Positions 1 to 7,567 of a DNA stretch of 64,000 nucleotides are shown here, one piece after another. Position numbers and translations under genes: made by a program. The stretch's first letter is position 1. Each line of letters starts with the position of its first letter. This DNA comes from Caryophanales bacterium UBA4951 (GTDB lineage: Bacteria > Bacillota_I > Bacilli_A > RFN20 > CAG-826), in assembly GCA_002397465.1 (NCBI GenBank), contig DHAP01000034.1:9088-73087 (forward strand), written 5' to 3'. The notes under the pieces are model-generated. The model made no database searches and had not been told where the DNA came from. It worked only from the letters and a program-made list of their open reading frames with translations.

Positions 1-372
1 TATGAGTACGTCGAAAAATTCCCCGAGGGTCTTGAACACCCTGTCGAAGAGGCAGGCGCCAATCTATCGGGCGGCCAAAAACAAAGGCTTTTGATCGCAA
101 GGGCTTTGCTTAAAGGCGGAGACATCCTGATTCTTGACGATTCAACGTCGGCTCTCGATTACTTAAGCGAAAGCCAAGTCCGTCACAATATCCTAAAGAA
201 GAAGGATTTGACGAAGATAATCGTTTCGCAAAGGGCCTCGTCTTTGGCGGAATGCGACTTGATATTGGTCTTCGATGGTGGGCACGTGATTGCCATGGGC
301 AAGCATGATGACCTCTTTAAAACATGTCCTTTATATCATGATATTTGCGTTATGCAGAGGTCACAAGCATGA
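1..372 (+). CDS. ABC exporter ATP-binding subunit, 3' part (heterodimer partner 1)
   Basis: The frame is open from the first base, so the gene is cut by the window edge and only the end of the nucleotide-binding domain is seen. An intact LSGGQ signature lies at bases 64-78, followed by a Walker B strand ending ILILDDSTSALD and a switch region IIVSQR. The catalytic Glu after Walker B is replaced by Asp and the switch His by Gln. Both changes are the hallmarks of the non-catalytic site in heterodimeric exporters such as TM287/288 and BmrCD. The stop overlaps the ATG of the next gene (ATGA), so the two subunits are translationally coupled. The substrate cannot be told from sequence. Confidence 0.9.
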   Translation, partial: YEYVEKFPEGLEHPVEEAGANLSGGQKQRLLIARALLKGGDILILDDSTSALDYLSESQVRHNILKKKDLTKIIVSQRASSLAECDLILVFDGGHVIAMGKHDDLFKTCPLYHDICVMQRSQA

Positions 373-2099
373 AAAGAATCAAAGGAATTCTTCCATTTTT
401 GAAAGGCTCAAGGCTTTTATCATTCCTTTCTTTGCTATGCGCCTTGGTAGCGACCGGCTCGAAACTTTGCATCCCCTTATTGGCTGGCGAGGCCATCAAC
501 GCAATGATAGACCCATCCTCATACTTCCCGGTTTATTATTATCTTTCGCTAATCATCGTCTTCTTGTTATTGGGCACTTTGTTCCGCTATGCCTTCGACT
601 ATTTGACCGCCTTAGTCGGGCAAAGGGTCATCAAGAACATGCGCTCCCAGATCTTCCATTCCTACATCTCCTCACCGATATCCTTTGTCGATTCATCCAG
701 GCAAGGAAACCTTCTTCTTGTTTTGATCAACGATGTTGAGAACGTTCAAACGGGTTTGGTCAGCGGATTCGCCGCTTTCTATGACGGTATCATCGCCATT
801 CTTTTTACGGTCATCTTCATGTTCGTCCTCAACTGGGCCCTCGCTTTGATCGTCATCTGCCTGACTCCGATTTCGATGCTTGTCAGTTCCAAAGTCAGCA
901 AGTTCAACTCCAAACATTTCAAAGCTCAGGCCACAGCCTCCGGCGAGATGAATGCCTATAGCCTTGAAAGCCTCAACAATAGCGAATGCGTCAAAACCCT
1001 TGGCATTGAGGAGAAGCGAGAAGAGGAATTCGATGCCTTAAATGACTCATACCGCAAGAACACCTTCAAGGCCTTGCTTGGGGCAGCCACCATCAATCCT
1101 TCAACCCGACTCGTCAATTCTTTTATCAACGCCATCATCATCGCTTCAGGCGCCTTGTTCGTCATTTATGGCGATAGCATCACCGTTTTCGCCCCTCTCA
1201 CGGTGGGGGCTCTTTCGAGTTTCCTCTCCTATGCCTCGAATTACATGCAGCCTTTCAACGAGATCAGCGACGTTGTTTCAGAAATCGATTATGCCTTGGC
1301 TTCGCTTGAGAGAATCGAGAAAGCCATCGCCACGCCAACCGACCCCAACGAAGGAAGGAATATTCTCAAAGATCCTATCAGTTCATTAAAAGCCGACCAT
1401 CTCCATTTTTCATACGATGGCAAGCGCGAGATAATCAAGGACTTCGATTTGGCGATCCGCTCCGGGCACAAGATTGCCTTGGTGGGTCCGACCGGATGCG
1501 GGAAAACGACGTTGATCAATCTTTTGCTCCGTTTCTACGATCCTCAAAAAGGATGTTTTTACGCCAATGATGTCTCGACCGAGCTTTTGGATAAGCCGTC
1601 GTTCCGCTCTCATCTGGGGATGGTCCTTCAGGATACCTGGATTTTCGAGGGGACGGTTTATGAGAACATCGCCTATGCCAAAGAAGGCGCGAGCCTTGAA
1701 GAAGTAAAAGAAGCTGCCAAAAAAGCCCAAGCCGACTCGTTCATCGAGAGGCTTCCTAATGGATATGACACCAAAATCAATGATTCATCGGGGCTTTCCT
1801 TAGGCGAAAAACAGCTTCTTTGCGTAGCTAGGGTGATGCTTCTTTCCCCAGAGGTTGTCATCCTCGATGAGGCGACCAGCAACATCGACATCAGAACCGA
1901 ATCGCTTCTTAATGAGAGCTTCCAGCGGTTGCTCGATGGCAAGACATCGTTAGTGGTGGCCCATAGGCTTTCCACCATCGTTTCGAGCGATTACATCGTG
2001 GTTATGAAAGACGGTGCCATCATTGAAGGCGGCAACCATCGGGAGCTGATGGAAAAGAAAGGCTTCTACTATTCTCTTTATAATGCGCAATTCAATTGA
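369..2099 (+). CDS. ABC exporter half-transporter, membrane plus ATPase (heterodimer partner 2)
   Basis: A 576-residue half transporter. An exporter-type transmembrane domain fills about residues 1-300, followed by an ATPase domain. The ATPase has Walker A GPTGCGKTT near residue 373, Q-loop LQDTWIFEG near 420, signature LSLGEKQ near 475, Walker B VVILDEATSNID near 496 and switch His in VVAHRLST near 529. This subunit keeps the catalytic Glu and His but has a degraded signature (LSLGE for LSGGQ), the complement of the upstream subunit. The dimer should therefore have one consensus and one degenerate ATP site. The start is taken as ATG 369, with AGAGG eight bases before it, rather than an in-frame TTG at 345. 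The cargo could be a drug, lipid or peptide; nothing nearby decides. Confidence 0.93.
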   Translation: MKRIKGILPFLKGSRLLSFLSLLCALVATGSKLCIPLLAGEAINAMIDPSSYFPVYYYLSLIIVFLLLGTLFRYAFDYLTALVGQRVIKNMRSQIFHSYISSPISFVDSSRQGNLLLVLINDVENVQTGLVSGFAAFYDGIIAILFTVIFMFVLNWALALIVICLTPISMLVSSKVSKFNSKHFKAQATASGEMNAYSLESLNNSECVKTLGIEEKREEEFDALNDSYRKNTFKALLGAATINPSTRLVNSFINAIIIASGALFVIYGDSITVFAPLTVGALSSFLSYASNYMQPFNEISDVVSEIDYALASLERIEKAIATPTDPNEGRNILKDPISSLKADHLHFSYDGKREIIKDFDLAIRSGHKIALVGPTGCGKTTLINLLLRFYDPQKGCFYANDVSTELLDKPSFRSHLGMVLQDTWIFEGTVYENIAYAKEGASLEEVKEAAKKAQADSFIERLPNGYDTKINDSSGLSLGEKQLLCVARVMLLSPEVVILDEATSNIDIRTESLLNESFQRLLDGKTSLVVAHRLSTIVSSDYIVVMKDGAIIEGGNHRELMEKKGFYYSLYNAQFN

Positions 2100-2126
2100 T
2101 GATTCGACTCCGACTTGTTTTATAAT
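2096..2126 (+). promoter_or_regulatory. Candidate promoter, leaderless start for the lipoprotein at 2134
   Basis: A perfect TATAAT at 2121-2126 ends seven bases before the ATG at 2134. A weak -35 (TTGATG, 2096-2101) lies 19 bases upstream. No Shine-Dalgarno sequence fits between the -10 and the start, so a transcript from here would begin at or next to the start codon. Confidence 0.55.
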
Positions 2127-2133
2127 CCCTTGT

Positions 2134-2862
2134 ATGAAAAAGAAAACCGCCCTTTTGTCTCTACTGGCACTCCAGCTTTTGTTTTCATGCTCCCCAAGGT
2201 CCAGCTTGGTGGAGATTTCCAACGGAATCTCGACGCTTTCTCAGCTATCTTCCTTCCCTAACGAGAACCCCCTTTCCAGCGGTTCATATTCAATGTCCCT
2301 TTATTCCTATATATATAGCGATGAGGAAATGGAGAAAGAAGTCTCTAGGAAGAGCGGCGTTTTCACTTTCTCGGACACGAGCGCCTATTCTCTTTCATAC
2401 GCATACGATGATGATGGAACCAAGAGCGTGAGCGATCTTTTCTATTCGGGGGATACGCTCCGCATCAAAGATGCCTCGGGAGAGCGCGATTTCAGTTCCA
2501 CGGCCGATTCGTTTTTCTCCACTTTCATCTCCTTCAAGGAGCGCCTATCATCCATCAGCGTCTCATTCGCCTCCATCAGCCACGATTATCTTTATAACGT
2601 CTACAACAAAATATCCAACCCTCTTGCCTCTTATAACCTTCTTTCTTATGGCTCAGGTTCACTCGAAGTCCATTTAAAGGGATCGCATTTGGGCTATGAC
2701 GAGTTCTTTTATGTCGACTCATCCAAAATCAATGGCCTCATCGATGAGATCAAGATCACGTTTTCCGAAAATAGAATCTCAAACGTTGTGGCCAATTACC
2801 AATACGAAGTCGACAGCCTGACACGTTATGGGACGATGAATCTCTCCATCAACTATCGATGA
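2134..2862 (+). CDS. Putative lipoprotein of unknown function
   Basis: 242 residues. The N-terminus MKKKTALLSLLALQLLFSC is a classical lipoprotein signal with lipobox LFSC, so the mature protein should be tethered to the outer face of the membrane by the lipidated Cys 19. The rest is rich in Ser, Tyr and Asp with no recognised motif; its alternating polar/aromatic pattern looks like beta structure. The start was chosen because the signal peptide begins there; an upstream in-frame ATG would run through the promoter. The stop overlaps the ATG of the Vsr gene. Confidence 0.72.
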   Translation: MKKKTALLSLLALQLLFSCSPRSSLVEISNGISTLSQLSSFPNENPLSSGSYSMSLYSYIYSDEEMEKEVSRKSGVFTFSDTSAYSLSYAYDDDGTKSVSDLFYSGDTLRIKDASGERDFSSTADSFFSTFISFKERLSSISVSFASISHDYLYNVYNKISNPLASYNLLSYGSGSLEVHLKGSHLGYDEFFYVDSSKINGLIDEIKITFSENRISNVVANYQYEVDSLTRYGTMNLSINYR

Positions 2863-3299
2863 AAGCAAGAAGCAAGGAGACCATCTCCTACACGATGTCG
2901 CGCATCAAAGGCAAAAACACCGGCATTGAGTTGGCATTAAGAAAAGAGTTGACCGAGATGGGCCTTCGTTATCGCTGCAACAGCAAATACATCTTCGGCC
3001 ATCCCGATATCTCATTCAAAGGATACAAAGTAGCCGTTTTCTGCGATTCGGAGTTTTGGCATGGCTACCAATTCGAGGAAAACAAAGAGAAGCTCCACTC
3101 AAACGTGTCGTATTGGGTGAACAAGATCGAAAGAAACATCAAAAGGGACAAACTGGTCAATGAAACATTGAAGAAAGAAGGGTACACAGTCATCCGTTTT
3201 TGGGGGACGGAGATCAATGAAGACCCTTATCGATGCGCTGAAAAAATCAAAGAGTGTCTATTGGAAAAAGGCTATCCGGAAGCCAAACTCAAGAAATGA
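2859..3299 (+). CDS. vsr: Vsr-type DNA mismatch endonuclease (very short patch repair)
   Basis: 146 residues, normal family length. Seen: the N-terminal helix signature TMSRIKGKNTGIEL with Glu 24, the core FGHPDISFKGYKVAVF with Asp 50, and DSEFWHG followed by the C-terminal VIRFWGTEI strand. These match the PD-(D/E)XK-like Vsr fold, which nicks next to T:G mismatches left by deamination of 5-methylcytosine. The usual GCFWH segment reads DSEFWH, so the zinc-ligand Cys is absent. No cytosine methyltransferase is visible nearby, which is unusual because Vsr normally pairs with one. Expressed by ATGA coupling to the upstream lipoprotein. Its last 11 bases overlap the convergent gene. Confidence 0.85.
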   Translation: MKARSKETISYTMSRIKGKNTGIELALRKELTEMGLRYRCNSKYIFGHPDISFKGYKVAVFCDSEFWHGYQFEENKEKLHSNVSYWVNKIERNIKRDKLVNETLKKEGYTVIRFWGTEINEDPYRCAEKIKECLLEKGYPEAKLKK

Positions 3300-3636
3300 A
3301 TGGCGAAAAATAATTAGTAGACCATTCGAAAAAGAAAACGAGCCAAACGATCAAGAAGGCCGCGATAGCCAAACTTAGGATCCCGCCGACGATGGTTGAG
3401 GCGAGGCATAAAGAATGGCCTGATTTGTTTTTATTGGAGAGGCCGATGGCCCCGATGAGACAGCCAAGCGGTGGCACCAAGAAAGAAAAGACGATGGCCA
3501 GTATGGAGACGACATCAACGTCATTCGAAGACGATGAAGATGGCTTTTGAGTGGCCTCTGGATTTACCGGAGAACCGCAAAAAGTACAATACTTGGACTC
3601 ATCCGGGATTTCTTTTCCGCAATTTTTGCAAAACAT
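3289..3636 (-). CDS. Zinc-ribbon small membrane protein
   Basis: 115 residues. The N-terminus MFCKNCGKEIPDESKYCTFC is a rubredoxin-like zinc ribbon with Cys 3, 6, 17 and 20. A Ser-rich linker follows (about residues 30-38), then two hydrophobic segments of the kind in DUF4190-type proteins (VVSILAIVFSFLVPPLGCL and a C-terminal helix). The ribbon should be cytoplasmic. Function unknown. The 3' end overlaps vsr by 11 bases in convergent orientation. Confidence 0.8.
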   Translation of the reverse strand: MFCKNCGKEIPDESKYCTFCGSPVNPEATQKPSSSSSNDVDVVSILAIVFSFLVPPLGCLIGAIGLSNKNKSGHSLCLASTIVGGILSLAIAAFLIVWLVFFFEWSTNYFSPFIS

Positions 3637-3640
3637 GATA

Positions 3641-3668
3641 TAAAAGAAAACCCTCGCATGGAGGGTTT
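3641..3668 (-). terminator. Intrinsic terminator after the 3675-4145 gene
   Basis: On the minus strand AAACCCTC pairs with GAGGGTTT (8-bp stem, 5-base loop) and is followed by a T-rich run. It lies directly after the stop of the membrane protein gene at 3675, separating it from the zinc-ribbon gene downstream. Confidence 0.75.
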
Positions 3669-3674
3669 ATGTGA

Positions 3675-4145
3675 CTAGGCTTCTTTTTTGTTGGCTAGCA
3701 AGCCACCGGCTGAGATGGCCGCGCTGATGAATGAGAAGACAACGACGCAGATCGTGCCAGCTCCAAGGCCGTCTTCCGAAAGGGAAGCGAGGGTTTCTGG
3801 GGCGTGGGCGGCATCATAGAATTTGACGCTGAAGAGGAAGATGACTCCGGCACCGATTAGAAGTACCAGTTCGATGAGATAGAGAAGTTTGACTCTTTTG
3901 CCATCCAAGGCCAAGGCGCCAAAGCTGATGATGAAGGCCAAGCAGAGGGCAACGAAGCCAAGGACAAGCGGCCAAACGACTGGATAGGTGTCATACATCA
4001 TTCCAAACATTGCCTGGAAGACATTGCCGGTGACAGAGCTATAACTCGAAGAGTCAAATGCAGGGGCAAACATCACGAATATGGCGATCATCGTGAATAG
4101 GGCGATGAATAATCCGATCGTTTTGTTGATAGTGTTCTTTTTCAT
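3675..4145 (-). CDS. Four-helix integral membrane protein, unknown function
   Basis: 156 residues. Four hydrophobic segments are visible: TIGLFIALFTMIAIFVMFA, YPVVWPLVLGFVALCLAFII, LLYLIELVLLIGAGVIFLF and TICVVVFSFISAAISAGGLL, with a short Lys-rich tail. No catalytic motif or family recognised. GGAAGAA lies about eight bases before the ATG. It is a monocistronic unit with its own promoter and terminator, and the promoter carries a striking inverted repeat (see 4179-4207). Confidence 0.7.
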   Translation of the reverse strand: MKKNTINKTIGLFIALFTMIAIFVMFAPAFDSSSYSSVTGNVFQAMFGMMYDTYPVVWPLVLGFVALCLAFIISFGALALDGKRVKLLYLIELVLLIGAGVIFLFSVKFYDAAHAPETLASLSEDGLGAGTICVVVFSFISAAISAGGLLANKKEA

Positions 4146-4178
4146 GTTATTTTTCTTCCGTTTTTCTTACGCCTTCTA

Positions 4179-4207
4179 ACTATACCCTCGCGCGCCCACG
4201 AGGGCAA
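4179..4207 (-). promoter_or_regulatory. Promoter with palindromic spacer for the 3675-4145 gene
   Basis: Minus strand: -35 TTGCCC (4207-4202), 17-base spacer, -10 TATAGT (4184-4179). CCCTCG (4185-4190) and CGAGGG (4199-4204) form a perfect inverted repeat that fills the spacer and enters the -35, the usual position of a repressor operator. Confidence 0.65.
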
Positions 4208-4229
4208 CTAGGCTTTTTTCAAAAAGTTT

Positions 4230-4261
4230 TTGTACCTTCTTTCAAGTATTTCTAACATAAT
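4230..4261 (+). promoter_or_regulatory. Candidate promoter, leaderless start for the lipoprotein at 4268
   Basis: TTGTAC (4230-4235), 17 bases, TAACAT (4253-4258); an overlapping CATAAT sits at 4256-4261. Either -10 puts the transcript start within a few bases of ATG 4268, and no Shine-Dalgarno is present. Confidence 0.5.
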
Positions 4262-4267
4262 TAATCC

Positions 4268-5416
4268 ATGCAAGGAAACAAGAAGAAAATAGTCAAGGCC
4301 ACTTTCATCCCTCTTGCAGCCATTATTTTGAGTGGATGCGGTGCTTCTACTTCCAGTGAATCCACCAGCGTGAACGGCATTTATACCGTCACCTATTACG
4401 ATGACAACGTCACGGATGAAGGAACTTCGAGCCCCAACAGGGTCGGTTATAGTTATGTCGCGACCGGCCATGGAGCCCTTTATCCGACTCATCTTGATGA
4501 GGGGGCCACATACAAAACGAGCAAAAGCGGGAGAGATCCTTCTGGCTTAGGAAAGTATTGGTCTTTCTCTTCTTTCGCCGGAACGTATGAAGACGGAACC
4601 GCCGTCGATTTGAAAAACATCACCGGAGATTGCTCCGTTTACGCTCAATTTACCGAAAAATCCTATAGTTGGACTTTTAACTATTACAATTCAGGACGAT
4701 TGATAAAAGACGCATCTGGCGATTCCATTTCCCAAACCTTGGTTTTCGATGGAACGACGCTTCCAGATTTCCCACCCAACAGCAAAGTCTCATCTTTGAC
4801 GAGTTCGACCACACAATGGTTCGAGACGTCTTCTTTCACCGGATTCTCATTCGCCTTGGACACGGCTCACACTTCGCTTGATGGCATCACCATCCAAAGC
4901 GGGGATGCCGCTCCTAGCGGAGACGCCACAAAGGGAGTCGTTTATGTCTCCAAAGAGAAGACGGACAAAAACAGAACCTATCCTTTATATTTGGGCAACG
5001 GCAGCGATTGGGTGTCTTTGGGCAATCTCAAAGATGGCGTTTCGCTTCGCCTCAACGCCGAATATGATACCGAAGCGCGTCCGTTCACAATGACTTTATA
5101 TCCGACAAAAGCAGACTTTACCGCCAAAACGAATGCATATACGACGACTTACCATCCTGTTTATGGCGACAGCTTGGAAGTGAACGTCGGGACGAATTCC
5201 ATCACGATCAAAGATCTTAAGCCAGATACCTCAATCAGGTGGCAGGCCACCATCAACCAAGCCGATTTCACTGGGAGCCCGACCACATTCGGAGACTGGG
5301 CGATGGTCTACACCGGGACCGATGGTCTTCTCGATGCGGATGTTGACCCTTATATAGGCACCGACGTTGATTTATCCAAGCCTATTTTTGAGAATTGCGC
5401 CTTCTATTTGAAATAA
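4268..5416 (+). CDS. Surface lipoprotein with beta-rich repeats
   Basis: 382 residues. A charged start (MQGNKKKIVK) leads into a hydrophobic stretch and the lipobox LSGC, so the protein should be anchored to the membrane by a lipidated Cys. Residues 35-130 contain YTVTYYDDN, a GY-rich stretch and YAQFTEKSYSWTFNYYNSG. These resemble the InlB/Listeria-Bacteroides B-repeat style of beta-grasp modules, although the match is only by eye. The rest is Thr/Ser-rich beta-type sequence without catalytic motif. Likely a cell-surface adhesion or binding protein. Monocistronic. Confidence 0.65.
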   Translation: MQGNKKKIVKATFIPLAAIILSGCGASTSSESTSVNGIYTVTYYDDNVTDEGTSSPNRVGYSYVATGHGALYPTHLDEGATYKTSKSGRDPSGLGKYWSFSSFAGTYEDGTAVDLKNITGDCSVYAQFTEKSYSWTFNYYNSGRLIKDASGDSISQTLVFDGTTLPDFPPNSKVSSLTSSTTQWFETSSFTGFSFALDTAHTSLDGITIQSGDAAPSGDATKGVVYVSKEKTDKNRTYPLYLGNGSDWVSLGNLKDGVSLRLNAEYDTEARPFTMTLYPTKADFTAKTNAYTTTYHPVYGDSLEVNVGTNSITIKDLKPDTSIRWQATINQADFTGSPTTFGDWAMVYTGTDGLLDADVDPYIGTDVDLSKPIFENCAFYLK

Positions 5417-5462
5417 GACAAATAGGTCTCGCTTGTCTATATCTATGGACGGCTCTTTTTGT

Positions 5463-5468
5463 TAGAAT
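5463..5468 (+). promoter_or_regulatory. -10 element, leaderless start for the CmpB-like gene
   Basis: TAGAAT at 5463-5468 ends nine bases before ATG 5478. No convincing -35 at the right distance and no Shine-Dalgarno. Confidence 0.4.
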
Positions 5469-5477
5469 AGTCTCACC

Positions 5478-6296
5478 ATGGAACGATTTCTCATCTATTG
5501 CAGCCTCTTCTTCATCGGCGGTGTTTGCGGATGGGTTCTTGAATTGTTTTTCAGAAGATTCGTCTCACAGAAAAAATGGGTCAACCCAGGATTCTTGACT
5601 GGGCCTTTGCTTCCTTTATACGGATTTGGTCTCACTGGGCTATATATCTTTGCCAATGAGATACCATGGAGCCTCATCTCTTCGAATGTCGCGCTCGATT
5701 ACTTCCTTGAGATCCTTTCGATAGGAGTCATGATGACCCTGATCGAATACATAGCTGGTTTGATTTTCATCAAAGGCATGCACATCAAACTTTGGGATTA
5801 TTCAAAAAGACCTGGCAACATTCAGGGTATCATCTGCCCTTTGTTTTCCCTGATTTGGACCGCGGCCGGGGCGGCTTATATCTTTTGGATTGACCCGATG
5901 TTTGACGCGGTGGCCCTCTTTGTGGCGGATCATATGCTCCCAATCGCTTTGGTTGTGGGCATTGGAATCGGCTTGGTGTCGGTGGACTTCGGCTGGAGCA
6001 TTGGCTTGGCCAGCAAGATCAGAAAAGCCGTATCCGATGCCAAACTGGTCGTCGACTGGGACAAAATCAAAGGATCCTTCCAAGACCATCATAAAAAGGC
6101 CAAGGAACACGTGGCTTGGATTTTCCCTTTCAAAGCCAAGGGAGAGGACTTCTCCTTGCTCATGAACGAATATGTCAATAATCTCCGCCTCGACATCGCC
6201 GAGGCTCAGGCCACCTATAACGCCAAAATCGAGGCGAGAAGGCTCAAGAGATTAGAAAAGAAAAAGGAGAAAGAGGACAAGAATGAAGGTAAATGA
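5478..6296 (+). CDS. CmpB-family (putative ABC transporter type IV) membrane protein
   Basis: 272 residues with about five to six membrane segments in the first 190. The family signatures NPGFLTGPLLPLYGFG (about residues 37-52) and WDYSKRPGNIQG (about 107-118) are those of PF06541. The C-terminal 80 residues are cytoplasmic and end in a Lys/Glu-rich helix. The family is often placed beside ABC components but its biochemical role is unsettled, so transport is an annotation rather than something visible here. It overlaps the next gene by 14 bases, and the Shine-Dalgarno of that gene (GGAGAAAGAGG) lies inside this coding end. Confidence 0.78.
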   Translation: MERFLIYCSLFFIGGVCGWVLELFFRRFVSQKKWVNPGFLTGPLLPLYGFGLTGLYIFANEIPWSLISSNVALDYFLEILSIGVMMTLIEYIAGLIFIKGMHIKLWDYSKRPGNIQGIICPLFSLIWTAAGAAYIFWIDPMFDAVALFVADHMLPIALVVGIGIGLVSVDFGWSIGLASKIRKAVSDAKLVVDWDKIKGSFQDHHKKAKEHVAWIFPFKAKGEDFSLLMNEYVNNLRLDIAEAQATYNAKIEARRLKRLEKKKEKEDKNEGK

Positions 6297-6972
6297 GATA
6301 GTCGGCCTTTGCTTCTTTGCTTTGTTCATCGTCGTCTCGATACTGCAATTATCTTTTTCCTTTATGGAAAATGACAAGATGCGCCGCATCACCAAGCCAG
6401 GATGCCTTTTCTTCCTCTTTTTGTCCGTGGTGGTGGCCTTCCCGTCGTATCCTCTTATCTATGTTGGCTTATTGTTCGGCCTGTTCGGAGACACTTTCCT
6501 TTTAAGCAAGAACAACAAAACTTTCCTCTCTCTTGGGATTGTTTCTTTCTTCATAAACCACGTTTTGTTTATCGCCCAAGCCCTGACCCTTATCTATTCC
6601 TCGGGAGCCTTGGATGCCTATCCGATGGCCTGGCTATATTTTTTGATCTATTCCTTGGCTCTTCCACTCATCCTGATTTACCCGATATACATGTTCACCA
6701 GAAAGTCGAAGTTCTTCACCGCTTTCGGAATATTCTATGCCGCCGTCTTATTCACTGAGTTGACTGTCTCGATACTAGGAACGTGCTTAGGATTATCACA
6801 CTGGCTTTCCTTAGGAATCATCGGTGGATCATTATTCATTGCCAGCGATGCCATCCTCACGAGGACGATTTTCATCAAGGACATCAAAAGAAGAGACTTT
6901 TACATCATGCTCACTTATCTGGCGGCCCAGGCTTTGATCGTCTCGGGCTTCGTGTTCACTATCGTTGGATAG
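6283..6972 (+). CDS. YhhN/TMEM86-family membrane protein (lysoplasmalogenase-like)
   Basis: 229 residues, about eight hydrophobic helices. Family motifs visible: FGLFGDTFLL (Gly-Asp pair), FFINHVLFI (conserved His), GGSLFIASDAIL (conserved Ser-Asp) and YLAAQALI near the end. These Asp/His residues are the presumed active site of the family, which hydrolyses the vinyl-ether bond of lysoplasmalogens in animals. Activity in this organism is inferred only. Plasmalogens are common in anaerobes, so a lipid role is plausible. Translationally overlapped with the CmpB-like gene; the 3' end overlaps rdgB tail-to-tail by 14 bases. Confidence 0.78.
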   Translation: MKVNEIVGLCFFALFIVVSILQLSFSFMENDKMRRITKPGCLFFLFLSVVVAFPSYPLIYVGLLFGLFGDTFLLSKNNKTFLSLGIVSFFINHVLFIAQALTLIYSSGALDAYPMAWLYFLIYSLALPLILIYPIYMFTRKSKFFTAFGIFYAAVLFTELTVSILGTCLGLSHWLSLGIIGGSLFIASDAILTRTIFIKDIKRRDFYIMLTYLAAQALIVSGFVFTIVG

Positions 6973-7567
6973 AGAGATAGACCAAGAGTTTTCTAAAGGC
7001 GATGGCGCGGTGGCTCACCGCGTTCTTTTCCTCTTCTGAGCAAACTCCGAAATCAAGGTTGCCTTCATCATAATGGAATATCGGGTCATACCCGAATCCG
7101 TTGTGTCCTTTTTTCTCTTCGAGGATATGACCTTTGCAGACGCCATTGAAGAAAAGAGGCTTGGCTCCTTCTTTTTCAATCAGGCAGATGCAGCAGTGGT
7201 ATTCAGCCGAACGGTCCTTGGCGTCTTTCATCAGATCCAAGACCTTTTGGTCGACGATTCCATAATCGGACGAGATTGAGGCGGCATAACGGGCGCTGTG
7301 GACGCCAGGGAAATGCTCGCCCAAGGCTTTGATTTCAATCCCTGAATCGTCAGAGATAACGGGGCGATGAACGATTGAAAAAAGAAACTTGGCTTTGATC
7401 AAGGCATTTTCTTCGTAGGTTAAGCCATTTTCGACGGGCTCTTCGGTGATATTGAGGTCGCTTTGGCCCATCACGATGTAGCCGAGCGGCGAAAGAAGCT
7501 CACGAAATTCCCGGAGTTTGTTCTTGTTATGGGTGGCTAGGACGATTTCTTGATTTAGGCGCTCCAT
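6959..7567 (-). CDS. rdgB: XTP/dITP diphosphatase (non-canonical purine NTP pyrophosphatase)
   Basis: 202 residues, standard length for the RdgB/HAM1 family. It hydrolyses ITP, dITP and XTP to monophosphates and so keeps deaminated purines out of nucleic acids. Motifs: ATHNKNKLREF at the N-terminus (substrate-binding loop), ISDDSGIEI near residue 75 (metal ligands), GHNGFGYDPIF and SHRAIAFRKL near the C-terminus. The start overlaps the end of the upstream endonuclease I gene by 13 bases, so the two form a coupled operon. Confidence 0.95.
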   Translation of the reverse strand: MERLNQEIVLATHNKNKLREFRELLSPLGYIVMGQSDLNITEEPVENGLTYEENALIKAKFLFSIVHRPVISDDSGIEIKALGEHFPGVHSARYAASISSDYGIVDQKVLDLMKDAKDRSAEYHCCICLIEKEGAKPLFFNGVCKGHILEEKKGHNGFGYDPIFHYDEGNLDFGVCSEEEKNAVSHRAIAFRKLLVYLSIQR

